From the NCBI RefSeq assembly GCF_031755915.1, contig NC_083385.1, positions 17,009,001 through 17,073,000 on the forward strand: a stretch of 64,000 nucleotides of DNA, in the 5' to 3' direction. A program made the translations under genes and the position numbers. The notes below the pieces were generated by a model. It worked only from the letters and a program-made list of their open reading frames with translations. It ran no database searches and was not told the DNA's origin. Position 1 is the stretch's first letter. Every line of letters starts with the position of its first letter. Shown here piece by piece: positions 24,056 to 36,084 of this stretch. Source of the DNA: Ziziphus jujuba (Eukaryota > Streptophyta > Magnoliopsida > Rosales > Rhamnaceae).

Positions 24056-27000
24056 TCATTGAGATGGAAGTTGATGTCCTCGTGTTGACGATATTACACC
24101 CTCATACTGCACATGGAAAAATAAAAAAATTTGTTAACACTGACGCAAAATAAATTAATAAAAACTTAATCATTAATAAATTAACTTGTAATTTGGCAAA
24201 TGAAAATTTAATGAATATTTACCTTCTTAAGGTTTGGCGTGGCACATTTCTCCTAATTAAAGTGGAAAACACATAATGAATAAATAAATATTACTTAAAG
24301 CATAAGTTAATAAATATACGTACCAATTTATTTAGAAGATATTGTTTATCCATATCCCCTCACAGTCATTACGAACATAGCCACCATCCTCATGATCATT
24401 TTCATCAACACTTGGCAATTGTATGGCAAATGGATTGTGAGCCATTGTAGTATCGCCAAAAACATCTTCTTCAACCAATTCTTCTTCAACAAAAGTACAA
24501 TGTCGTGGTGGAGTTAAAACAACAGACCATCTCGAATCAAGTTGATCTTCAACATAAAATATTTGTTGAACTTGTTAAGCCATGATGAATGGGTCAGATT
24601 TATATCCAATTTTACTAAAGTTAACACATGTAAACCCCATCTCATCAACTTTCACACCAATGCTGTCAACCCAATCACACTTGAACATTGGAATTCGAAA
24701 CATAGTGTAATCGACGTCCCAAATCTCTCTTATGATCCCATAGTATGTCATCTCAGCTAAAATTGGGTTATTATCCTTAGCACTAGAAAAATGTTCACTT
24801 TTAGCAATAACTTTGACACCACTATTCTGGGTGACCCTCTTATTATCCATATTTATAGTGTTGAATCTAACCCCTCTAATGACATATCCTTCATGTTTTG
24901 TTACCACCCATTGTGGACCATGGGCTAACCATCGTAATGTTTCAGACACTGTGTGATTAGGTTGACTTTGCTCTTATGCAATCTAGTCAATTGAAAAAAA
25001 TATGAAAAATTAAAGCTAAAACAATGATATTATATATTGAATATTTAACTTTCCCATACCTTATCATGTAACCAGTACATAAATGTACGTTTGTGTTCGT
25101 CTTGAAACCATTTTGCTTTTTTTCCTCGATTTTTTTTGCTTGACTTCAAGACTTCAAAATGAATACTACAACAAATTAAAGTTGTTGCAATTAATAAAAA
25201 TATCCAACATATCAACTTATTGATGCATATTAATATATTCAAAATATCAACTAAATTATACATGTTGATATATATATATATATATATATTAAAAATATCA
25301 ACTAATTTATACATTAACATGTATATACGCACCTGACATACGGTTCCACTTCTGGTGTATTCGAAAGTACACATCTATGGACTTGCTCCCAAAGTTGTTG
25401 ATCAATTGATTGATTTTTTCCACCTTTAATGGGGGCACCAACATCATCCTTATCATTTAACTTTTGATATCTACCAATTGGGTTTCCAACTGCATCTAAT
25501 CCTCTCTGAAATTCACTACAAAACTCAATCACTTCTTCACATATGTAACCCTTGGCAATACAACCTTCTGGTCGATTTTTGTTTCGAACATAACTTTTCA
25601 ATACTTTCATGTACCTCTCAAACGGGTACATCCACCTAAAATGTATTAGTCCACACAATCTTACCTCTCGAACCAAATGTACAGTTAGATGAACCATTAC
25701 ATCAAAAAATGATGGTGGAAAGAATTTCTCTAAAAGGCATAAAGTTGTGACAAGATCATTTTGAATATTTTCCAATTCAGCAACAATGATAGACTTCTTG
25801 CAAATTGCATTGAAGAAAAAACAAAGTCTTGCAATTGCATGTCTCACATGTTTAGGAAGGATTGCACGAATTGCAAGAGGCAAGAGTTGTTGCATCAATG
25901 TATGACAATCATGAGATTTCAATCCTACCATCTTTAAGTCCTCCATTGAAACAAGATTCCTAAAGTTTGAAGAATAACCATCTGGAACCTTTAAGTGCGC
26001 TAAACACTTACAAAACAATTTCTTCTCATGCTTTGATAATGTATAGCAGGCCGGTGGTAGGAAAGTTCGATTTCCTTGAAGCTTAGGGGCCAAGTCTTTC
26101 CGCAAACCCATTTCTTGTAAATCTAACCGAGCATTAACTCCGTCCTTCGTCTTACCAGGAATATTGAGCAATGTACCATATATGCTCTCACAAACATTTT
26201 TCTCAATATGCATGGCATCTAAATTATGTCGCACATGGAGAAATTTTCAATATTCCAATTCAAAAAAAAATGGACTTCCTCTTCCAACATTCTTCAGAAT
26301 CAATAGTCCTTTTCCTCTTGTGTGAGTTATCAAATCTCATTGCATTAAGCTTATCTAAGATTTCTTCTCCAGTCAACGATTTTGGAGGCACTCCAAATTC
26401 TTGAAATCCATTGAAAGCCTTCTTTTTCCTTCTATAGTGATGATTTGGAGGAAGAAATCTTCTATGCCAGGTAAAACTCATTTTTTTTCCATGCTTTAGC
26501 CTTGTAGCAAAAGTATTTTCACTGCAAATTGGACAAGCATAATATCCCTTCACCGCATGACCGGACAAGTTACCATAAGCTGGGAAATCATTTATTGTCC
26601 ATAGCAACACTGCCTTCAAAGTGAATTTCTCTTGACGGTAAGCATCGAAGACCGTAACACCCTCATTCCACAACCGCTGTAGGTCTTCAACTAACGGCTC
26701 CATGTATACATCAATTTGATTTCCTGGTTGCTTTGGTCCAGAAATTAGAAGACTTAACATCATAAATTTCCGCTTCATACACAACCAAGGAGGAAGATTA
26801 TACACAACAGTCATCACAGGCCAACAACTATACATACTACTCAACATATTATGTGTTAACTCCATCGGCCGCGGTCCCAAGTCTCAAATTCCTATCTTCG
26901 GATGCAAAGTTTGTCCATAAACGATCAACCAACTTCCAAGATGGAGAATCCACAGGGTGTTGCATTTCCCCTGTCTTAACCTTTCTCCCATTGACATGCC

Positions 27001-27820
27001 ATGTCAAATTCTTAGCCGTTTCAACACTACGAAACATTCGTTTAAAACACGGAATAATAGGAAAGTACCATAAAACTTTATTTGGAATATTGCTAGCAAC
27101 TCCATTCTTATCAATTTTCCATCTAGCAGATCCAGATTTAGGACATTCATTAAGGTCCACATATTCCTTCCTAAACAGAATACAACTTTTAGGACATGCA
27201 TGAATCTTGATGTACTCCATTCCCAAAGCACTCAAAGTCTTCTTAACATTGTACATGGAGGTTGGCAACACGTTGTCATTTGGCAACATCTCGGATAACA
27301 ATTGCAACAGTACATCAAAGCTCTTATCAGAATATCCATATCTTACGTTTAAGTTGTACAATTTAACCAAGGCCGACAACTTGGTAAATTTGGTACAACC
27401 TAGGTACAAAGGTTTCTCCGCATCCTCCAATAAGGTAGCAAATTCATTAGGATCATTATCAAAAGTTTCTAATGCAGCACGGGTCATGTCTAAGCTATTG
27501 AAAGCCACGTCTTCCTTACTACTACTATCATTTTCATTATATTCTACATTAATATTCCCAAAATGAGAAGATGGTCCAATACCATCAGCACATGACTCAC
27601 CATGCCAAATCCATCTCCGATAGTTGACATCAAACCCATTCCAATATATATGGCCTTTAATATCCTTAATAGTATGGATTTTCATATTCCCGCATTGCAT
27701 GCAAGGACACCGTATGACATTACAATCATTGGCATTCTCCATGCTAAATTTCAAAAATTCACTCACCCCCTTAGCAAAATCGCTTGAGGTTCTATCCTTT
27801 GTTATCCACGATTTATCCAT
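24056..27820 (-). pseudogene. TNPD-type CACTA transposase, frameshifted
   Basis: It starts at MDKSWITKDRTSSDF (ATG at 27820), a transposase-associated N-terminal domain with CPCMQCGN. A Transposase_21 catalytic region follows, with NLPPWLCMK and FPAYGNLSGHAVKGYYACP, then DUF4218 (HNLDAMHIEKNVCES ... VREVRLCGLIHFRWMYPFER) and DUF4216 (MTYYGIIREIWDVDYTMF ... FKCDWVD). Exons inferred after the first large block: it ends at 25333, then 25165-25060, ~24981-24333, 24252-24223 and 24106-24056. Breaks are a frameshift near 26855 (after TAADGVNT), a T-run frameshift near 26270 followed by a Trp-to-stop change, and TAA codons near 24580 and 24332. The protein would recognise element ends and cut them; this copy is dead. 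Confidence 0.88.
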
Positions 27821-27869
27821 TTCCCTACCAATCTAAGCAAAACAATATCAAACAATATCACAAAAAAAA

Positions 27870-28037
27870 TTATCGACAAAAGCAAGATTAAGAAAACCCA
27901 TCGAAAACAAATTATCGACAAAAGCAAGATTAAGAAAACCCATCGCAAACAAATTATCGACAAAAGCAAAATTAAGAAAACCCATCGCAAACAAATTATC
28001 CACAAAAACAAGATTAAGAAAACCTAGCGAACCTAAC
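27870..28037. repeat. four-unit 42-bp minisatellite in the transposase leader
   Basis: Units start TTATCGACAAAAGCAAGA at 27870, 27912, 27954 and 27996. The period is exactly 42 bp (14 codons), so a minus-strand frame stays open and repeats FLNLAFVDNLF-like peptides. It lies directly upstream of the transposase ATG, in the probable 5' UTR. Confidence 0.85.
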
Positions 28038-28379
28038 CTTCGGTTATAATGAATAAATAAATAAATAAATAAAAAATAACCCAATCCACCACATGTCACC
28101 GCCAATCATAAAGCGAAAAGAAACTCACCGAAACGATGGAGACGAAGAAAGAAGAATCCAAGCTAACCACGAGGGCGACACAGAGAAATCCAACTTCTAG
28201 ATATCAACGCAAGCAAATGGAAAATTAAACACGAAATATCCCATTCTTCAAGTCTCCTTTAGATTGCTTCCAATTCTAACACCTATTATGAAGTGTACTA
28301 ACACATATTTTGTGAAAAGAAATGGTATTCAAAATCCCGCGTAAATTTTGAAAACGCGCCAAAAATTTTAAGAAATTGG

Positions 28380-31215
28380 ATAAACAGGCGACGTATTCAG
28401 ATAAACTGTGTCGCTAAAGGATAAATAGTTTCATAGACGCCCTTTTTTTAATTCTTTTAAAACAAATAAGTTTCTTCAAGAACTATTTATTTCCTTCTTA
28501 AACTTTTGGCAATAATTCTAAAATTGTAATTTTTCGTTTAAAAAAGTAGATGATCTAGCGACTCATTGAGATAAACAGGCGACGCATTTACATATAAAAG
28601 GGTCGCCTTATCCAATAGTAATTAAAATTTATTTTTTAATTTTAGTTACTTTTTTTAAAATTACATCCAAAAATATTTCCACATAGCATTCCAATGAACA
28701 CCAAGTCAATTAATCTAAAAATATAAAACAGTTCTATCAATGCTCTTTTCAATTATTCACATATATGAGTATACACAAACACAAAAACACATCTCACGAC
28801 ATAATTTGAGATAGGATATAACAATTGTAAATTGGTCTAAAACAAGGACCCATAGTCCAATTGCTCGAAGTAAGTACGTTCAACGAGTTGCACTTTCATG
28901 TTTTTGGCTATCAGTGATAGTTTATATGAACCCAAGTAAACTAATAGATTACATTTGGGGAAGGACATTTCAAATAACAAGTGACGCATTAAAATATTTA
29001 TGAGTCGCTTATGAGCAAATAATTTGTTTTTTGGGTTTGTGATCTTTCTGTTTAATCAATCGGATATTCTTTCAGCATCAAATAACCAGTGAAAATATTT
29101 AAACAAGATAAAGTAGAGTTTTTTTTTTTTTTTTAAATTATAAGTAATAGGCGACGCATAACCTTTATTATGCGTCGCCTATAATCAAATGATAATTTTT
29201 TTTTTCTTTTTTATCTTTTTGTTTAATAAATTTGATTTTCTTTCAGCATCAAATAACAAGTGAAAATATTTAAACAAGATAAAGTAGGAGATTTTTTTTT
29301 TAAAATTATAAATAATAGGTGACACATAATCTTTCTTCTGTGTCACCTAAAATCAAAACATATTTTTTTTTTGTGTTATCTACCTGTTTAATCAATTTGA
29401 TTTTCTTTCAGCATCAAATAACCAGTGAAAATATTTAAATAAGATAAAGAAAGTTTTTTGTTTTTAAAAAATTATAAGTAATAGGCAACGCATAATCACT
29501 CTTATGCGTCGCCTATAATCAAATGATAATTATTTTTTTTTTATCTTCCTATTTAATCAATTTGATTTTCTTTCAGGATCAAATAACCAGTGAAAATATT
29601 TAAACAAGATAAAGAAAGTTTTTTTTTTTTTTTTTTAAATTATAAGTAATAGGTGACGCATAATCACTCTTATGCGTCGCCTATAATCAAATGATAATTT
29701 TTTTTTTAATCTTTCTGTTTAATCAATTTGATTTTCTTTCAGCATCAAATAACCAATGAAAATATTTAAAAAAAATAAAGAAAGTTTTTTTTTTTAATAA
29801 ATTATAAGTAATAGGCGATGCATAATCACTCTTATGCGTCGCCTATAATCAAATGATAATTGTTTTTTTTTTTTTATATTCCTGTTTAATCAATTTGATT
29901 TTCTTTCAGCATCGAATAACCAGTGAAAATATTTAAACAAGATAAAGAAAGTTTTTTTTTTTTTTAAATTATAAGTAATAGGAGACGCATAATCACTCTT
30001 ATGCGTCGCCTATAATCAAATGATAATTTTTTTTTTTTATCTTCTTGTTTAATCAATTTGATTTTCTTTAAGCATCAAATAACCAGTTCAAATATTTAAA
30101 CAAGATAAAGTAGGTTTTTTTTTTTGTTCTTTTTTTTTAAAATTATAAGTAATAGGCGACGCATAAACACTCTTATGCGTCGCCTATAATCAAATGATAA
30201 ATTTTTTTTTTTATCTTCCTGTTTAATCAATTTGATTTTCTTTCATCATCAAATAACCAGTGAAAATATTTAAACAAGATAAAGAAATTTTTTTTTTTTT
30301 AAATTATAAGTAATAGGCGACGCATAATCACTCTTATGCGTCGCCAATAATCAAATGATAATTTTTTTTTTATCTTCCTATTTAATCAATTTGATTTTCT
30401 TTCAGTATCAATAACCAGTGAAAATATTTAAATAAGATAAATTAGGATTTTTTTTTTTTTGGTTTTTAAATTATAAGTAATAGGCAACACATAATCACTC
30501 TTATGCGTCGCCTAAAATCAAAATATAATTTTTTTTTTATATTCTTGTTTAATCAATTTGATTTTCTTTCAGTATCAAATAACCAGTGAAAATATTTAAA
30601 CAAGATAAAGAAAGTTTTTTTTTTTTTTAAATTATAAGTAATAGGCGATGCATAATCACTCTTATGCGTCATCTATAATCAAATGATAATTTTTTTTTTA
30701 TCTTCTTGTTTAATCAATTTGATTTTCTTTCAGCATCAAATAACCAGTTAAAATATTTAAACAAGATAAAGTAGGTTTTTTTTTTGTTCTTTTTTTTTTT
30801 AAATTATAAGTAATAGGCGACTCATAATCACTCGTATGCGTCGCCTATAATCAAATATAAATTTTTTTTGTTCTTTTTTTGATCTCAATTTGATTTTCTT
30901 TACAAAATCAAATATCCTGTTAATATATTTAAGCAACTTACTAAATTAACAAATTTTTTGTTTAATTAATGTTAGCAAATAATTTTTTTTGGTGTGTGAT
31001 CTTTCTATTTAATCAATCTGATTTTCTCTTAGCATCAAATCATCAGTGAAAATATTTAAACAACATGAATGAGTTTTTTTATTTTTTTTATTTTGTTAAT
31101 CAATCTGATTTTCTTTCAAGTATATTTATTTTTTATTTAACATTTCAAAACACTTAAAATTTATATGCTTTTTAATTTTTATAGGCGACGTAGTTTCTTC
31201 TTTATACGTCGCTCG
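28380..31215 (+). repeat. left internal repeat array of the CACTA element (~170-bp units, each with a palindrome)
   Basis: About 11-14 units run from ~28977 to 31215. Scattered GCGACGCATTT-type motifs precede them at 28388-28610. A unit contains TTTGATTTTCTTTCAGCATC, AAATAACCAGTGAAAATATT, a T-run, and a palindrome. In the best copy (30152-30187) the arms ATAGGCGACGCATAA and TTATGCGTCGCCTAT are perfect 15-mers around a 6-nt loop. Units differ by point changes and T-run length. The arms contain the subterminal GCGACGCAT core. Confidence 0.9.
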
Positions 31216-31329
31216 TTCTAATTTCATTTTTTTTTTTTGTATTTCCATTTTTTCTTTTGTAAGTGTCTTTAAATATTTTTATTTGCCCCTAAAATGTTTT
31301 TAATAACCATTTTTTATTCCCCAATATTC

Positions 31330-31757
31330 AGGAAATATTAGAAATAAAATGGCACGTTAATCTATGGGCTTTCTTTTCAACAATTAACCCCAAGTACGGA
31401 AACTTGAGAGTTGGAAGCAATCTAGGAGGTATGAGAAGATTTTGAAGGATCACACTCTCATTATGCATTCTTGTTTCTTTCAAGGGTTTGAAGGATTTTG
31501 TGGGTTTCTTTCCTAAATTTCAAAGTTCCTTCTTCCTCTGCTTCTTCTTCTTGCCGGTGGTTGGGTTGGAAGAACTTCACCCTTTTGCCGTCGCCGTTGC
31601 CGTCGCCATGTTCGGTGGGTCCTGTACGTCGCCGTCGCATTAGGTGGCTGGGATTTTTGCCGTCTCGTCGCCAGGATTGGGTTGCTAGGTTTCTGCCGTG
31701 CCATCGCCGTCAGCTGTTGTGGTGGCTTGAAGTTCCTCTTGATTGCTGGATTTGTAA
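31330..31757 (+). other. GC-rich, probably non-coding leader exon of the Transposase_24/Ulp1 gene
   Basis: A CT-rich stretch is followed by GCCGTCGCC-type repeats (about 31585-31715), much more GC-rich than the rest of the element. A donor AAAG|GTGTGC at about 31757 and an acceptor TATGTAG at 32335, 4 bases before the ATG at 32340, suggest a 5'-UTR exon and intron. The 116-residue frame in it is Ser/Arg/Pro-rich and probably not a protein. Confidence 0.45.
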
Positions 31758-32339
31758 AGGTGTGCTGTTTTTCATCCCTTTTGGGGTTCGGTGGTGTATG
31801 TGTTTGCTGGAAAAAATATTTTGTTTGCTGGTTTTTTTGTTTTTTTAAATATTTGTTCGTTACTGTAATTTTGGTGGGGTTTTATGTTGTCAAAATCATG
31901 TCTTGCTGTCGACAATGGGTTAGCTAAATTTTGTTTGGAAAAATAGCTATATTTATTGAATGGGATTCGATTGTATGTAAAGAAAAATGATATGCTAATA
32001 TTTGTATTATGTGTTTATATGGTTAAATTCAAGATATAGCCTTTATAAATTGCATGGGAAATGTCAGAGGTGGTGCTTTGTTGCGGGTCTTAAAACGATG
32101 TCGTTTGCACGACTTAAAATCCATTAGTGATTTAGTCGCCGGATGCAAAGTTTGAAAATGTTAATGACTGTTAAAGAGGATAGATGTTAAGAGAAGATAC
32201 TATTACTGCATCACTTGGTAAATAAATTACATGAATTTATCGTTTATTATTGTTATTAATGGTTTATTCATTATACTACACCCTATGTTCATATTGTTAG
32301 TAATATTAATTTGTGTTTATATTTTTTGTATGTAGAATT

Positions 32340-35300
32340 ATGGATCCTTTTAATGAACATGTCCTCTCGGATGGGGATGGCACTGGATCACCATCCAGTG
32401 ATATGGAAAGGCCGAATACGTCATCCCCAAGGCGTAGAAAACGAGGGGCCACAACAATTAAAGGCCTTAGGAAGTATTTGGCGGGAAACAAAAGCTTGGA
32501 ACCTCAATATAATGAGGTTGTAGTTGGTATTAACTCTGAGGCCGTTCGACTAAACAATTTGTAGGGCTCATTGGCTAGGAGCACAATACCAATTAATATA
32601 CCTAATTGGAGAGATGTGTCCGATAGGTTAAAAGATAACCTATGGGCATCAATAAAGGTACGGAGTGCATTATTGTTAGATATTGTTTATTATGAATAAT
32701 ATTTAATTGATGGAGATTTTATAATTCCTTTTTTGCATTTGTAGCTTGTATATATGCATTTTACTTGCATTTCTAACTTACCGCATTTACTTGTCAATCA
32801 ATGTTACTAAATATATATATATTTTAATTTTGCAGCAATATACAGGTAAGGATGATAGTTTTAGGAAGGCAACTTTTAAAGATTGTTGTGACAAATGGAG
32901 AAAATTCAAGAATTACTTATATAGATATTTTGTTCGACCATATATTGACACACCCGAAAAGTTGAAACATCGACCCTCAATTTATGAATTCATAAGCCAA
33001 GAGGTGTGGGATGATTTTGTACAACAAAGGTTGTTGGATAAATTCTAGATATAGTTTTATTTAATGCACATTAATGTTGTATTAAATTGCGCTGCCATTA
33101 TTTATATAAAAATTAAAATTTGTTATGGTGACTTATGTTATTTGGGTTTTATAATATGTATGTTTATAACTTTTGTAGGCATTAAGTCAAAAATATTCGA
33201 AAAAACGGCAATTAAACAAGTATCCGCATAGGATGGGTGCAATGGGCTACGTGAGATTAGAAAGAGCCATTGTATGCAATTTATTTTTATTTACATTTAA
33301 CCATATTAATTTTGTCATTGTTACTTGATCACTTGCATTATTAAAATTAATTTATTTGTAATTTTGAAGCAACTTGAAAGAGGCACCGAAGATTATATAG
33401 ACCGATATGACCTGTGGATACGGGCACGTATGGGGAAGGATGGAAAATATGCAAATGAAGAAACTGAACATGTAGCGGAAAAAATTGTGAGTATTGTATT
33501 TTTTATGAATATTTGTTGCATATATTATTATTTAGTTCTTTATTATATAAACTGATATATTCAATCATTTAAACAATATATTGTAGAATGACTTAAAGAA
33601 GAAGGCAACAGAAGGAGAAATTCGGCCTTCACCTCCGGTGGATATCCTAACACAAGCTTTGGGAAAATAAGAGTATGGAGGTAGGCTTAGGGGTCGAGGC
33701 AAAGGATACACGGTGAATAACTTTTTCCATACTCCTAAGCCGAGTTCACAAAAAAAGACCAAGTCCGAGGGAAGTGGAAACAATTCAATCTATGAGATGC
33801 TGCTCAAAGGTCTGGTGGCGATCGTTAGAAATTCAAGCAGCAGCAGTGCTGCCCAAGTTGATGCGCTCATATCGGCATGTGGTATTGACATTCCGTCACT
33901 CACTCATCCAGCCGATACTGTTGCTGCTCCTGGGACCCAAGTCGATGATGTTGCTGGTTAAGGGACCCCCCCAGCCGATGATGTTAATGTTCCTGGGACC
34001 CAAGTCGATGATGTTGCTGCTCATGGGACCCCCCCAGCCGATGATGTTGATGCTTCGGGCACCCAATTCGATGATGTTGCTGCTCATGGGACCCAATCTA
34101 CATCTTGGATTGATGCTCCTCGGATCTATCCTGAGGTAGTTATTTCATATATATATATATATATATATGTATGTTTAAGTGGGTTATTACTATCTATATA
34201 GCTCCCATGGTTGAAGAGTCTTACCTACCGCCATGAGGTCATGGGATCGAGTCTTTAAGTTGAAGGAATATTGTCATGTGAACATATATTAATCTTTTTA
34301 TTTTTTTTAAACTTTGCAGGGTGTAAAATGCAATCTTGCACAAGGCAATGTTGGCCATATAGTAGCACGTGGCACTTTGGTACCTTCGCTGCCAATGGAT
34401 ATGTGCCATGGTGTGAAGCTAGGTGCAGCAAATTATAAGGTCACTGTTGATGACGTTATTGATGGATTTGCACCTTTGCCTATTCCGTCATTTGACATCA
34501 TACGTGTCGGTGATGCTGAAGGTGCATTTGTTGCATGGCCAAGAGATCTTGTTATCTTGCCATCTGAGGAGGTATTGTTCGATGCAGCTATATATATTAA
34601 TGAAGTTTAAAATAATTTCATTTTTGTTCTATTTAAAATGTTGTTTGTTGATATTTGTAGGGAAGCTCGAACTGGTCAAATGTTGAGAATGATCAAGATG
34701 ATAATGTTGATCCCTTAGTCGTTACCCCAACGATCCGAAAGTTGCTACGTCGGATCAAGGACGTTGATAGCGATCATTTATGGTTTTTTAATATGAAAAA
34801 AGAGATCTTTGGGGAAGAACAATAGTTGGGCATAGCGAGTAGCAATATAAACGATTTTTATTACATGCAAGAATTATCTTCCGAATGCATCTTGTTCTAC
34901 ATAAGGTAAACTAAATTTAGATGTCTTTATAACTAATTCTTTAATTTAATTAATTAAACACTATAATTACTTGTAATCGGATTATGTAGGCATTTATGTG
35001 AGGGATTGACGGGCTCCTTCGAAGGGAATTATTGCTTTGTTCATCCGGATATTATTGCTTCGGTTGGTCATCCAAACCCTCATGAACGGATATTAAATAT
35101 ATTGAGTAGATGGCAAGATGCAAGAAATAATCAACTATGGTTCTTTCCCTACTGTGCAAAGTAATATTGTGTTAGTTTTAATTAAATTATATTATGAAAA
35201 TATTAATTTCGAAAAACATCATATTAACTAAAATATTTATTGGTGTTTTTAGGAATCATTGGATGCTATGTGTTGTTGATTTATACAAAGCAGTAGCATG

Positions 35301-35912
35301 GTTTTTTGATTCTTTGAAGACTCATAAGAATATAATTGATAAGGATCTAAAAACTTTGATCGACGAGTAAGTTAATAACTCTAATATTTTTAATTAATTT
35401 TTCTTATATTGGATTTGTACTTTTGAAGCTACTGTATAATCTTATACAATATTTATATTTCTATATAGTTCCTTCGTTGCATGGAACCAAGGAAAGACAT
35501 TTGAAAAGAAACTTCGGTGGCAAAATACTAAGGTAATTATTATATATAAACTTAGGATTATTAGTTGTTAGTTAATTTAATCTAATATTACATAATTTAC
35601 TGTTTACAAATTTAGACACTGATGCAGCCCGGGAGTATGGAATGTGGTTACTATATGATGATGATAATGCGAGATATCATTAGGCGCAAAGTTCCTCCCC
35701 GGGACTTAAGAGGAATGGTAAATTACTATTAATTTAATGATTTCATCATATTTCTATTATGTAATAATTAATATTTATGATTATTTGTATATGTATTAAC
35801 ATAAGTTTCTCATGTTCAGTACGAAGGTGTCACTTGGTTACAAGCTGAAAATGTCAACGAATTTAGAGATGAATGGGCAACAACGATGATCACAAGTATC
35901 TCAAACCAATGA
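32340..35912 (+). pseudogene. Transposase_24 / DUF8039-like / Ulp1 (peptidase C48) fusion gene of the CACTA element
   Basis: It begins MDPFNEHVLSDGDGTGSPSS, with a basic region PRRRKRGATTIKGLRKYL. The Transposase_24-type part includes IPNWRDVSDRLK, FRKATFKDCCDKWRKFKNYL and KYPHRMGAMGYVRLE. A repeat-rich linker precedes a DUF8039-like segment (GVKCNLAQGNVGHIVARGTL ... GAFVAWPRDLV). The C-terminus is an Ulp1-like cysteine protease with His in NHW, Asp in WFFDS, Gln and Cys in QPGSMECGYY. Late exons: 34320-34571, 34661-34905, 34990-35160, 35253-35366, 35469-35532, 35616-35717 and 35820-35912. In-frame stops at 32562, in the linker at 33959, and near 34824, plus an apparently lost donor near 33046, show decay, although the protease residues survive. 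Such proteases normally cut SUMO conjugates; the role in transposons is unknown. Confidence 0.8.
33925..34090 (+). repeat. in-frame 31-33-bp tandem repeats in the linker of the Ulp1 fusion gene
   Basis: GGGACCCAAGTCGATGATGT and a close variant with CCCCCCAGCCGATGATGT alternate over about five units. They encode runs like GTQVDDVAAHG and TPPADDVNVPG. One copy has a TAA. Confidence 0.75.
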
Positions 35913-36084
35913 ATATATATGCACGGTAGTGAAATAGCTAGCTTTTGTTAATAGCTTTTGTTTGTACATATAAAATATCGTAGACAAATTTGTGAAAATC
36001 GCTCATAAGGTAGTATTTGTTTTGCATGAATTTTGGTTTTAAACATACCAATTTTACAAAATTTCAAACAATATTAAAAATAAT

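Noticed and set aside
27848..28105. 85-residue frame with repeated peptides
   Set aside because: Product of the 42-bp minisatellite; no transposase similarity in it.
31498..31848. 116-residue open frame before the Ulp1 fusion gene
   Set aside because: Its composition (Ser, Arg, Trp and Pro from GCCGTCGCC repeats) and the splice donor inside it point to a non-coding leader exon.
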